Shown: positions 20,339-27,801 of the stretch, one piece after another
Position numbering within the stretch: position 1 is the stretch's first letter
How the letters are laid out: each line of letters starts with the position of its first letter
Assembly: GCF_003386285.1 (NCBI RefSeq)
Contig: NZ_QPNC01000011.1
Location: 62,001-126,000 of the forward strand
Direction of reading: 5' to 3'
DNA from: Nocardiopsis sp. FIRDI 009
GTDB lineage: Bacteria > Actinomycetota > Actinomycetes > Streptosporangiales > Streptosporangiaceae
Length of the DNA: 64,000 bases
Program-made: the position numbers and the translations under genes
Notes under the pieces: model-generated
What the model was told of the DNA's origin: nothing
The model's input: the letters and a program-made list of their open reading frames with translations, nothing else
Databases searched by the model: none

Positions 20339-20871
20339 CGCGCGCGGTGCTCTCCCTGGGATCGAACATGGGCGACCGGATGGCGACCCTCCAGGGGGCG
20401 GTGGAGCGGCTCCTGGCCGGGGACGGAGCGCCGCGGCCGGTCGCGGTGTCGCCCGTGTACGAGACCGCGCCGGTGGGCGGCCCCGAACAGGGCGCCTTCC
20501 TCAACGCGGTCCTGGTGGTGGACGCCGACGGCGAGCCGATCGACCTGCTGCGGCGGGCCCAGGCCGCCGAACGGGCCTTCGACCGGGTGCGCGAGGTCCG
20601 CTGGGGGCCCCGCACGCTCGACGTGGACGTCATCGCCTTCGGGGAGGTGCGCGACGACGACCCGGAGCTGACCCTGCCGCACCCGCGCGCCCACCTGCGG
20701 GCGTTCGTGCTGCGGCCGTGGCTGGACGCGGCGCCCGGGGCGGTGCTGCCCGGACACGGCCCGGTGGCGGACGTGCTGGCGCGGGTGGCGGCGGCCGACA
20801 CGGCGGGGGAGCAGGAACTGCACCGCCGCGACGACCTCCGGCTGCGGCTCCCCGAGGGAGCGGACGGCTGA
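20335..20871 (+). CDS. folK: Hydroxymethyl-dihydropterin pyrophosphokinase
   Basis: 178 residues. Transfers pyrophosphate from ATP to hydroxymethyl-dihydropterin, giving the folP substrate. Seen: SLGSNMGDR at the N-terminus, SPVYETAPVGG, the RWGPRTLDVDVIAFG signature with its magnesium-binding aspartates, and LPHPRAHLRAFVLRP. GTG 20335 overlaps folB by 4 nt; its stop overlaps the next ATG by 1 nt. Confidence 0.96.
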   Translation: MTRAVLSLGSNMGDRMATLQGAVERLLAGDGAPRPVAVSPVYETAPVGGPEQGAFLNAVLVVDADGEPIDLLRRAQAAERAFDRVREVRWGPRTLDVDVIAFGEVRDDDPELTLPHPRAHLRAFVLRPWLDAAPGAVLPGHGPVADVLARVAAADTAGEQELHRRDDLRLRLPEGADG

Positions 20872-21359
20872 TGGCCGAGGAGCACGAGGGGAGGCTCCAG
20901 CCGACGGGGTGGCGCGTCCCCGTGCTGTTGGCGGTGGTCGGCGCGCTCCTGGGGTGGCTGATCACCGGGGCGATCGACGTCCTTCCGCCGTTGCCGTGGT
21001 CGGCGATCCCGACCCTGCTCCTGCTGGCGTTCGCCGAGGCGTTCACCGCGCGCCGGACGCGGCGGCGGATCCGCAGGGACCCGGGTACCGAGCCGATCCA
21101 GCCGCTCAGCGCCGCCCGGTTGGTCGCGTTGGCCAAGGCCAGCGCGTTGTTCGCGGCACTGGCGGCGGGCTTCTTCCTGGGCGTGGCGCTCGCGGTGGTC
21201 GGGACGTTGGTGCTGCCCAGCCACCGCGAGGTGTTCTTCACGGCGCTGGGGACCGCGGCGTCCAGCGGTCTGCTGCTGGGCGCCGCGCTGTGGCTGGAGT
21301 CGGCGTGCCGGGTGCCCGAGGACGGCGACGGCGACGACGACCCGTCCGCGCGTGCCTGA
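20871..21359 (+). CDS. DUF3180 membrane protein
   Basis: 162 residues with four hydrophobic segments (about 17-35, 40-58, 85-110 and 118-140) and a basic loop (RRTRRRIRRD). DUF3180 proteins sit after folK in many actinobacteria; their function is unknown. Last gene of the folP operon, followed by a bidirectional terminator. Confidence 0.88.
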   Translation: MAEEHEGRLQPTGWRVPVLLAVVGALLGWLITGAIDVLPPLPWSAIPTLLLLAFAEAFTARRTRRRIRRDPGTEPIQPLSAARLVALAKASALFAALAAGFFLGVALAVVGTLVLPSHREVFFTALGTAASSGLLLGAALWLESACRVPEDGDGDDDPSARA

Positions 21360-21375
21360 GGACCGGGTGTTCCGC

Positions 21376-21401
21376 GTGGGGCGGTTCCCTCTCCGCCCCA
21401 C
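21376..21401. terminator. Bidirectional terminator
   Basis: GTGGGGCGG (21376-21384) and CCGCCCCAC (21393-21401) form a 9-bp stem with an 8-nt loop between convergent genes. Confidence 0.8.
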
Positions 21402-21415
21402 CCGGTGTCGTCCGG

Positions 21416-21916
21416 TCAGTCCGTGAACACGAAGGGGCGGAGCCCGCTCGGCGCCGTGGCGGGGTCGACGTCGAAGGTCGCCCACACGCACGTGCCGAGG
21501 TCGCCCCAGGGGGCGAGGCGGAGGTGGCCCCACTCCCGGGCGAGGTTCTCCACGAGCAGGAGGCCGCGCTGGCCCTCGGCCCAGCTCCATTCGTCGTCGG
21601 TGCGCTCGATCGGGACGCGGGGGATGCCGCCTCCGCCGCCCGAGTCGCTGAACGACAGTCGTACCGTGTGTCGGTCCGGCATGGACAGGCCCCGGATGAC
21701 CTCGCCGTACAGCCGTTCCTGGTCGGTGTACTTGGCGCAGTTCGCGTGCAGTTCGCTGGCGCACAGTTTCACGGTCTCGACCAGGTCGGGATCGAACCCG
21801 GTCAGGTCACGGGCGAGGTCGTTGCGGACCTGGGCGAGTTCGGCCAGTTCCCCCTGGTAGACGCGGGGCTCCCAGAACACCACCGGGCGGGGTTCGCCCG
21901 TCATCGCGGCGGTCAT
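21416..21916 (-). CDS. Anti-sigma-type ATP-binding protein (HATPase, RsbW-like)
   Basis: 166 residues. GHKL ATPase fold: LCASELHANCAKYTD is the N-box (ExxxNxxKY-like), FSDSGGGG the G1 box, and EGQRGLLLVENLAREWG the G2 region. In actinomycetes such stand-alone kinases may bind sigma factors or anti-sigma antagonists, or pair with XRE/DUF397 systems. The start overlaps the preceding gene by 4 nt, so the two are one operon. An XRE/DUF397 pair lies 5 kb away. Confidence 0.82.
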   Translation of the reverse strand: MTAAMTGEPRPVVFWEPRVYQGELAELAQVRNDLARDLTGFDPDLVETVKLCASELHANCAKYTDQERLYGEVIRGLSMPDRHTVRLSFSDSGGGGGIPRVPIERTDDEWSWAEGQRGLLLVENLAREWGHLRLAPWGDLGTCVWATFDVDPATAPSGLRPFVFTD

Positions 21917-22461
21917 GCGACCACCTCCCGCTGCTGGCCGCCGCGCTGGGCGTGCCAGGTGCGCACGAGGTTCGCGAGTTCGTCGAACTCGCCGGGCACG
22001 CGCGTCACCGGGGCCGCGAGCAGGTCGCCTTCCGGGGCCGGGCGCGGGGCGGGAACCCGTGGAGCGGCGTGTTTGGGCGTGTAGGCGCTCGTGCGCCTGG
22101 TGGCGGGCGCGACGGCGATGCCCGGCCGGGTGGTGCGGGCGCGCAGGCGGCGGGCGGGGTGTGCCTGGGTGTGGGCGAGTTCCCGTTCGAAGGCCACGTA
22201 GTAGGGGCGCACGAGGGGGAGTTCGTCGGCGCGCACGCGCTCGGTGGGCGGGGAGAGCCGGGGGACCGGGCGGGGGGTGGGAACGGGCGGTTCCTGGGCC
22301 TCGGACGGAGCGCTGACCTGTTCGGGAACGGGAAGCGGGGTGTAGGGGCGGACCCGGGTGGAGCGGCGACGCCGGGCCGAGTGGCGGCCGTGCGCGGGGG
22401 CGAGGAGGGACTTGAGGGTCTCCAGGGCAGACCTGAGGACCGCACGGCTAAACTGAGCCAT
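21913..22461 (-). CDS. Pro/Arg-rich protein of unknown function, operon partner of the ATPase
   Basis: 182 residues: a short N-terminal helix (SRAVLRSALETLKSLLAP), a basic proline-rich middle, then a conserved-looking LPLVRPYYVAFERELA segment and a C-terminal helix (FDELANLVRTWHAQ). Actinomycetes often carry a similar small protein beside RsbW-like ATPases. GAAGGATT lies 7-14 nt before ATG 22461. No enzyme motif. Confidence 0.68.
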   Translation of the reverse strand: MAQFSRAVLRSALETLKSLLAPAHGRHSARRRRSTRVRPYTPLPVPEQVSAPSEAQEPPVPTPRPVPRLSPPTERVRADELPLVRPYYVAFERELAHTQAHPARRLRARTTRPGIAVAPATRRTSAYTPKHAAPRVPAPRPAPEGDLLAAPVTRVPGEFDELANLVRTWHAQRGGQQREVVA

Positions 22462-22870
22462 GTCGGCAATCCTTCTTTAAAGGTTCGAGTTGCTGACCAC
22501 GACCCCGGGCGCCTAACTAGCGTCGCGGGGTCTTCGGCGTATGGAGTTGTGGGTTTGGCAAGAAGAGTAGAGCACGCGTGGGGCGGAGGAGAACTTTTCC
22601 GCGAACTCGTCGGGGAAAACTTCATGGTCTCGACGTTTCCCCAGTTCAGGGCGCCTTGCGAAAAGTGTTGACCCCATTTCCCCACCTCGCCAGAACTATC
22701 CCCTTGGTCAGAATGAGGATGAATTCTCCGGCTTGTATGAAGCGCGCCAAGCTGAGCCGTTGAACGGACACCCGATCGGTGAGCTTCCTCTCCCGCGTCC
22801 AGGAGACATGCCCGGGGTGCGAAACGCGAGGCCTCGCCCGTCTCGCCGACCGAGGTCCTGCGGTGTGTGA
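22462..22870. other. 409-nt intergenic region, lower GC
   Basis: No convincing gene. It contains TAACTA at 22515-22520, a possible minus-strand -10 for the 22461 gene. TTGACC at 22669-22674 is a possible plus-strand -35 without a good -10. Base composition is visibly less GC-rich than the backbone, and it marks the left part of the accessory block. Confidence 0.45.
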
Positions 22871-23716
22871 CTACTGCGGTGTCAGTACCTCGGTAGCGAA
22901 GCGGCGAGCGTAGGGGGCAAGACGCGCATGGAGCGAATCCCGCTCGGCTGCCTGAATGATCTCGGCGCAGATCACCAGGTGAGCCAGTCGCCCGGCGTCG
23001 GTGTCCAGTACGTCAGCGAACACTGCGCGCACCTCGGCCGCTGTTTCGGGTTCGGGCAGGGCGTAGGCGTGGAGAACAGCGGCGTCGTAGCCCAACGGGG
23101 CCAGCCCCCACCCCTCCCAGTCCAGGATCATCAGGGGATCACGGGTCAGATTGGCCCAATGCAGGTCTCCATGCGAGGCCACCCACGTCCCTACGTTCAG
23201 ATCCACCCCGGCTTCGGCGATCTCAGGGAGATGATTGGGTATGCGGTGGACGAACGCCTGGGAGAACACCTGTCGATCGGCCGGAGCGGGAACAGTTTCC
23301 AGAGTGGCCAGGGCATGGCGCAGGTCGGTCCACCATTGGGCGTCGTTCTTCGCAGGGGCGCTGAGGTCAGGGGTCGCCGACACCACCGTTCCCTTCATTC
23401 GCTCCCACATCAGGGCTTGGAACGCGGGGGCGTCGCCCCAGGTGTGCTCGGCGAGCAGACGCGGTCGGGGGACGTTGTCGCTCACCAGTGCATCGGCGAG
23501 TGCCGCCCCGTTCCAAGCTTTCCCGCCGGGTCGGGGCGCGGACATGACCCGAAGCCAGACGGGCGAGCCGTCGGCGGTGGTGGCCGGTCCGCTGAGGGTC
23601 CGGCCACCCACCCCGTGATGCAGTGCGACACGGTCGGATGCGGTAAGGCTCAGGGCCACGATCGCGTGATGCCACGCCTGTTGCAGGTCAGGCGTGTTCT
23701 CGGAGGAGGAGGTCAC
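22871..23716 (-). CDS. Aminoglycoside phosphotransferase-family kinase
   Basis: 281 residues with the protein-kinase-like APH fold. The catalytic loop is HGDLHWANL (Asp184 catalytic, Asn189 metal-binding); the DFG-equivalent is ILDWEGWG (Asp199). The N-terminal lobe (GGRTLSGPATTADGSPVWLRV) is weakly conserved. APH relatives phosphorylate antibiotics, sugars, choline or peptides; substrate is unknown. GTG 23716 has AAGGAC upstream and lies inside the end of the aldo/keto reductase (29-nt overlap). It is the last gene of a four-gene minus-strand operon with a short peptide at its head. Confidence 0.82.
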   Translation of the reverse strand: MTSSSENTPDLQQAWHHAIVALSLTASDRVALHHGVGGRTLSGPATTADGSPVWLRVMSAPRPGGKAWNGAALADALVSDNVPRPRLLAEHTWGDAPAFQALMWERMKGTVVSATPDLSAPAKNDAQWWTDLRHALATLETVPAPADRQVFSQAFVHRIPNHLPEIAEAGVDLNVGTWVASHGDLHWANLTRDPLMILDWEGWGLAPLGYDAAVLHAYALPEPETAAEVRAVFADVLDTDAGRLAHLVICAEIIQAAERDSLHARLAPYARRFATEVLTPQ

Positions 23717-24599
23717 TGATGTCCTTGATTCGAGTCTCGGGCAGGAGCGGCCCGCCCACCACCGAGGCCGCGTTCGCCCAGTGCTCTGTACTCGACGTGC
23801 TGATCAGCATCCCGGTCAGGCCAGGCACTGAAGCTGTCACGAGCAGAGCCGCCTCCACGGGCGACGCGCCCTCACTGATGTAGCGCGCGAGACGTTCATT
23901 CACCAGTCGGATGAGTTTGCCGCCGTGCAGTGGGGCGGAAGCCCAGACCTCCAATCCTGCCTCGCTGGCCCGACCGATGGGACCGTTTCCCAACAGGGCA
24001 TCTCGGATGGGGGTGATCTTGACCAAGGAGACGGGGAGCTGGATCGCGCGAAGGCCGGTCTCTGGCCGTCCTGCGGCTTCTTGCGCAAGCCGGACGAGAT
24101 CGCGCACGGTGAAGGCTCCCGTGTCGAACCCGCTCCACGTCGCCACCCCGTATCCACGGATCGTTCCGGCCGCGGTCGCCTCTTCGAGCGCACCGAACGC
24201 ATCACGTATCCGTTTGTGGAGGTCGCCGCGCTTCTGGTGATCGTGTTCGGGGTTGTGCAGGTACACCACATCGAGGACGGGGCGGCGCAGTTCGGTCCGG
24301 GACATGGCGATCTGGTGACGCACGTACTCCGGGGCGATGCTGTGCCGGAATCGGACGTCCTCCCCGGTAAGGTCCCCGGCGCTGAGCGCGACCCGTGCTT
24401 GCCCCTCGGTCATGTAGCCGACTTTGCTGGTCACGCGGATGCTGGGGTGTTCTCGTAGAACAGGTGCGATGGCCGATTGGTGCTTCCCGTTCCCGTACAC
24501 GGGAGCGGTGTCGATAAGGGGGCATCCGGCCGAAGCCGCGACGCTGGCCGATGCGGCTGCGTCGTGGCTTCGGTAGGTCCCCAGGCCGAGGAGGGTCAC
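23688..24599 (-). CDS. Aldo/keto reductase
   Basis: 303 residues. TIM-barrel oxidoreductase using NADPH. The catalytic tetrad is visible: Asp30 and Tyr35 (DTAPVYGNG), Lys59 (VTSKVGY), and the His of DVVYLHNPEHD. C-terminal cofactor region TGMLISTSSTEHW. GTG 24599 overlaps the JmjC stop by 4 nt and has GGGAGGG upstream; the longer frame to 24692 runs inside the JmjC gene and is rejected. Substrate unknown; a carbonyl made by the upstream oxygenase is possible. Confidence 0.85.
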   Translation of the reverse strand: MTLLGLGTYRSHDAAASASVAASAGCPLIDTAPVYGNGKHQSAIAPVLREHPSIRVTSKVGYMTEGQARVALSAGDLTGEDVRFRHSIAPEYVRHQIAMSRTELRRPVLDVVYLHNPEHDHQKRGDLHKRIRDAFGALEEATAAGTIRGYGVATWSGFDTGAFTVRDLVRLAQEAAGRPETGLRAIQLPVSLVKITPIRDALLGNGPIGRASEAGLEVWASAPLHGGKLIRLVNERLARYISEGASPVEAALLVTASVPGLTGMLISTSSTEHWANAASVVGGPLLPETRIKDISDLLLREHA

Positions 24600-25777
24600 G
24601 CGGTGCCCTCCCACACGAGAGCGCCGTCGTTCATCAGACGCCGGAGCAAGGACACGAGAGCGTCCTCGGCGACGTTGGGGGCGAGCTGGCACAGCTCCTT
24701 GACCGTGATCGCTTCGCCCTCCGCAAGCCGGTGCAGCACTGGAGCGGCGGGAGGTGCCAGGTGCCAGCGGCGCCCTTGCGCCGACAGGACCACCGTCGTC
24801 TTCTCCTCGTGCACAGTGCCTCGGTGGGAGGCCAGCCGTACTCGTGAGGACGACGCCAGGTCCCCGGTCACGGCGACCGGGAGGCTGAACGCCATCCGGG
24901 CCGGAGCGGTCTGGTTCAGATGGTTCCAGTACTCATCGACCACGCCGGGGGTCTGAAGGCGTTGCGTGATCAGCTCGGCCAGGCGAGCGGCCCATGCCGC
25001 CTGGTCAGCATCACTTCGGGGGACGTCGCGCCGAACTTCGACGTGTTCCAGCAACAGGCCGTTGAACCAGTCGAGGAAGTCCGCGCCGGTGGTGGTGTTC
25101 AGCCCGCAGGTCAGGTGCAGGCTGGGCTCGCCCTCCGAGGCCGCCGCCGCGTGCCAGCACCCCCGAGGAACATGGAGCACGTCGCCGGGCTCCATGGTGA
25201 ACTCATCGATGGGCTCGGTGGGTGCGTCGTTGTCCACCTCCACATCGGAGTACAACGGGGCCTCGCGTGTGGTGCCGTAGATGCGCCACCGCTTGCGTCC
25301 CGAGACTTGCACAACGATCACGTCGTGGTCGTCCCAGTGAACTCCGAAGCCCTCCTTAGCGGTCCAGGAGGCATAGGCGTTGATCTGGACCCGTGTCCCC
25401 AACCAGGCCTCGATCTCGGCAGCCAGGTTGTTGATGGGTGGATGCATCTCATCGATGGCATCCACGACCAGCGTCGCGCCCTCGCGAAGCTGAGCGTGGA
25501 ACAGATGCGGTACGGGCGCGTTCCAGTCGGGCATGCGGCGGTAGGTCTGGAGGCGGGTGTAGGCGTTCACGTCCACCGTCTGTCCGGCCGAGAGCCGCAT
25601 ACGCGGCACGTCCAGGCGGCGGGTCGCGAGCAGTTGGTTGAAGTCGGGCCAGGTGAGCAGATCAGCGAAGTCAGCGGCCTGGTCAGCGTTGGCGGGGTAG
25701 CGGCGGTGGGTGCGGCCGAGCACCTGGGCGGGGAACTGCTCCCCGCCCAGACGGCCGCTGATCACATCAGCGGGCAC
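24596..25777 (-). CDS. JmjC-domain 2-oxoglutarate/iron oxygenase
   Basis: 393 residues. A double-stranded beta-helix oxygenase of the Cupin_4/ROXA-MINA-NO66 type. Iron ligands are His147 and Asp149 (VHWDDHD) and His209 (GCWHA); Lys162 (GRKRW) is placed to bind 2-oxoglutarate. The C-terminal 90 residues look like a winged-helix domain (ITVKELCQLAP, SLLRRLMNDGALVW), which in this family helps bind protein substrates. Known relatives hydroxylate ribosomal proteins. Here the gene starts 8 nt after a 43-codon ORF whose stop forms part of the AGGAG ribosome site, so that peptide is an attractive substrate. GTG 25777. Confidence 0.85.
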   Translation of the reverse strand: MPADVISGRLGGEQFPAQVLGRTHRRYPANADQAADFADLLTWPDFNQLLATRRLDVPRMRLSAGQTVDVNAYTRLQTYRRMPDWNAPVPHLFHAQLREGATLVVDAIDEMHPPINNLAAEIEAWLGTRVQINAYASWTAKEGFGVHWDDHDVIVVQVSGRKRWRIYGTTREAPLYSDVEVDNDAPTEPIDEFTMEPGDVLHVPRGCWHAAAASEGEPSLHLTCGLNTTTGADFLDWFNGLLLEHVEVRRDVPRSDADQAAWAARLAELITQRLQTPGVVDEYWNHLNQTAPARMAFSLPVAVTGDLASSSRVRLASHRGTVHEEKTTVVLSAQGRRWHLAPPAAPVLHRLAEGEAITVKELCQLAPNVAEDALVSLLRRLMNDGALVWEGTA

Positions 25778-25785
25778 GGTTACTC

Positions 25786-25917
25786 CTAGCGGATGCCGTC
25801 GTTGGTGTCGCTGCGGCCAGTGCCGCCGCCGTCGGAGGGCTGGTCGCCTCGGCTGCGCTCGGTGGTGATCTCCTCGACAGCGACCATCAAGTCACCGTCG
25901 AACTGCTGCTCCTGCAT
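25786..25917 (-). CDS. 43-residue candidate precursor peptide
   Basis: ATG 25917 to TAG 25786-25788, with AAGGAAG 7 nt upstream. The first half is a helix-forming, acidic, leader-like segment (QEQQFDGDLMVAVEEITTE). The second half is small and polar: Gly, Ser, Asp, Asn and Thr, ending NDGIR. The FDxDL pattern is reminiscent of the FxLD leader motif of some lanthipeptides, but there is no cysteine and no LanB nearby. Position at the head of an operon with an oxygenase, a reductase and a kinase suggests a ribosomal peptide that is modified. That is inference; a regulatory micropeptide is the alternative. Confidence 0.62.
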   Translation of the reverse strand: MQEQQFDGDLMVAVEEITTERSRGDQPSDGGGTGRSDTNDGIR

Positions 25918-25985
25918 CTGCGTACTTCCTTTCGTGCGTTCCTACGGGTGCGCGGGTCCGGCTCGGAGACCTTCACCGCACGTGA

Positions 25986-26012
25986 CCACATGATCGACTT
26001 TTCGTCATGTGG
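25986..26012. promoter_or_regulatory. 8-bp inverted repeat upstream of the peptide operon
   Basis: CCACATGA (25986-25993) and TCATGTGG (26005-26012) are perfect inverted arms with an 11-nt spacer, 69 nt upstream of the peptide start. The size suits a dimeric regulator; a transcript hairpin is also possible. The rest of 25918-26217 shows no gene. Confidence 0.5.
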
Positions 26013-26217
26013 AGTCTTTGGTGTCTCTCGTACGGGCCGGCTTCACCACGGACACCAGCAACGGCCCACCGGACGGGTGCCGGAGCGTCGGCACGAGGTC
26101 GAGAGCCACTCGTGTGGCGAGCCGGGCGGCTGGCTCAGCTCTGTTGCGCTGGTTGGATCACGTCGGCCATCTCGGCGGGATTCCACGAAGGGCTGGAAGG
26201 GCCGTTGCGCGAGCACG

Positions 26218-26430
26218 TCAACGCCCTCCTCGCGGGTCGTTGAGCAGCTCGTGGAGCTGGTCGGCGGCCCATTGCCGGTGTCCGTGGACGAGGGCGGTGT
26301 TGGCCTCGGAGTGCCGCATCCCGTGCTGGCGGGTGAGGTGGGTGTGGCAGGCGTGCCAGCTTCCGACCACGTCGTCCACGCGCCAGACGCCGTGTCCCAG
26401 ATAGGAGACCACGGGGTCACCGGCGAGCAC
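26218..26430 (-). CDS. Small protein of unknown function
   Basis: 70 residues, His- and Trp-rich (VGSWHACHTHLTRQHGMRH), ending in a helix (WAADQLHELLNDP). GTG 26430 overlaps the upstream gene by 14 nt. Weak ribosome site (GGTGG). Such small proteins often accompany XRE regulators in actinomycetes. No known motif. Confidence 0.5.
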   Translation of the reverse strand: MLAGDPVVSYLGHGVWRVDDVVGSWHACHTHLTRQHGMRHSEANTALVHGHRQWAADQLHELLNDPRGGR

Positions 26431-26611
26431 CGTCCACCACCACCAACTGACCGGCTGGGTAGCGGTACCACGCGGTCCCGAGGCGGAGGTTCACGAAGCC
26501 GGGTTCGGGGTCGGGCTCCACGGCGGTGACCACTCGGAGGTGTCCGGCCCCGACGAGCACGATGTCGTTGCGGCGGAGTTGGCGCGCGGCCTTACGAGTC
26601 CAGGTCTGCAT
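26417..26611 (-). CDS. Small beta-rich protein of unknown function
   Basis: 64 residues, basic N-terminus then alternating strands (RRNDIVLVGAGHLRVVTAVEP, FVNLRLGTAWYRYPAGQLVVV), like a small SH3-type barrel. ATG 26611 is divergent from the XRE regulator at 26691 across an 80-bp region carrying a palindrome, so it may be under that regulator. Function unknown. Confidence 0.55.
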   Translation of the reverse strand: MQTWTRKAARQLRRNDIVLVGAGHLRVVTAVEPDPEPGFVNLRLGTAWYRYPAGQLVVVDGARR

Positions 26612-26636
26612 GGGACCCAGGTCACACCTTCACTAC

Positions 26637-26669
26637 GGTGTGCACACCCCCGATAGCACTGCTGTGCAC
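26637..26669. promoter_or_regulatory. Palindromic operator candidate between divergent genes
   Basis: GGTGTGCACACC at 26637-26648 is a perfect 12-bp palindrome. Its core GTGCAC recurs at 26664-26669, 24 bp on. Both lie in the gap between the small-gene pair and the XRE gene. Confidence 0.55.
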
Positions 26670-26690
26670 GCTCGCGCCATCCTGTGCGAT

Positions 26691-27461
26691 ATGGGTCGCA
26701 CATTCGGCAGGATCCTGACTGAAGCCATGGCCACCGCCGGAATCAGCAACAAGGAACTCGCGTCACGCTTCCACGTGGACCGGTCCACGGTGTCCCGCTG
26801 GCGTCATGACCGCAACCTGCCCGATCGTGCTCTGGTCGAGCAGATCGACACGGCCCTGGGGATCGGGGGTCACCTCGTCCGCGCGTGGCAGGTCCAGACA
26901 ACGGGGTCGGTGCTCGCGGACTGGCGCAAGTCCGAACCCGAACTCGACAGGGCGGCCCGCGCGATCGAGATGTTGTCCCCCAACTACGTGCCCGGACTAT
27001 TGCAGTGCCGTGCCTACGTCGAGCACGTACTTCGTGAGTGCGTCTACCCGGGTGGTGACGACGCCATCCGGCGGGAGGTGGCGCGCAAGAGCCGCCGTTA
27101 CCCGACTTTGCGGGCGACGTCCGATCCCTTGGTCGTGGCGGTGTTCCCCGTCGTGGGCCTGCTCGGTGTCCCGGTCCCTGTGCGTGTCGCGCAGGTGAAC
27201 CACCTGGTGAAGGCAATCGACTGCGGGCGATTGATCGTTCACCTGTTGCCCGAGAACACCATGGCGACCACCGTCGCTCCGTTGACGATCTACCACCTGA
27301 CGGACGGCGGTACGGCCGCGATCGGCGATGGTGTGAGCGGCATGTTGGACTACAGCACGCCGGGCAAACTTCCGCTCATGGTCGAGCGGATGAAACGGGC
27401 TTTGGGGTGGGCACTGCCGCCCGACCAGTCCCGCACCCTCATGGAAGGAATGATCCATTGA
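26691..27461 (+). CDS. XRE-family regulator with DUF5753 domain
   Basis: 256 residues. The N-terminal helix-turn-helix (ISNKELASRFHVDRSTVSRWRH) is followed by the long actinomycete DUF5753/Scr1-type domain (LSPNYVPGLLQCRAYVEHVL, then VRVAQVNHLVKAIDCGRLIVHLLPE). These regulators are usually encoded with a DUF397 partner that modulates them, as here: the DUF397 start overlaps this stop. ATG 26691 matches the family start; the frame is open further upstream. Confidence 0.88.
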   Translation: MGRTFGRILTEAMATAGISNKELASRFHVDRSTVSRWRHDRNLPDRALVEQIDTALGIGGHLVRAWQVQTTGSVLADWRKSEPELDRAARAIEMLSPNYVPGLLQCRAYVEHVLRECVYPGGDDAIRREVARKSRRYPTLRATSDPLVVAVFPVVGLLGVPVPVRVAQVNHLVKAIDCGRLIVHLLPENTMATTVAPLTIYHLTDGGTAAIGDGVSGMLDYSTPGKLPLMVERMKRALGWALPPDQSRTLMEGMIH

Positions 27462-27625
27462 ACGAGTGGCACAAGTCGAGCTACAGCTCGACCGGACCCG
27501 AGTGCGTTGAGGTCCGAGAGCACCAACAGGGCGCGGACGTGCGCGACACCCAGAACCGGGAGCTGGGGCATCTGTCCCTCCCCGCGGGTGAGTGGGCGGC
27601 GCTGCTGGCGTCCGTGACGCGGTAG
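27458..27625 (+). CDS. DUF397 protein
   Basis: 55 residues with the family opening (EWHKSSYSS, then ECVEV) and ending (AGEWAALLASV). TTG 27458 overlaps the XRE stop and has GGAAGGA upstream. DUF397 proteins are small partners of XRE/DUF5753 regulators in actinomycete development and antibiotic control, often with an RsbW-like ATPase; one lies at 21416. Confidence 0.9.
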   Translation: MNEWHKSSYSSTGPECVEVREHQQGADVRDTQNRELGHLSLPAGEWAALLASVTR

Positions 27626-27633
27626 GACCCCGT

Positions 27634-27680
27634 ACACCACGGGACCCCGGGCAGGGTCGTTGCCCGGGGTTCCGTGGTGT
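27634..27680 (+). terminator. Terminator after DUF397 gene
   Basis: Two stacked 9-bp stems: ACACCACGG/CCGTGGTGT and CCCCGGGCA/TGCCCGGGG, separated by small internal loops. Confidence 0.85.
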
Positions 27681-27801
27681 GTACCCGTCGAGGACGCCCA
27701 CCAGCCCCTTGGTGGCCTCCGTGATCACCGCGGGCCTTGCGGCACCCCCGCTCCGCGCGGGGGTCCGCTCCCTGTTTGCCCGCTGATGGTTGACTGGCCT
27801 C

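Noticed and set aside
26009..26404. Plus-strand ORF opposite the small minus-strand genes
   Set aside because: Starts inside the inverted repeat, has no ribosome site and reads as low-complexity Arg/Ser sequence; the minus-strand genes are better supported.
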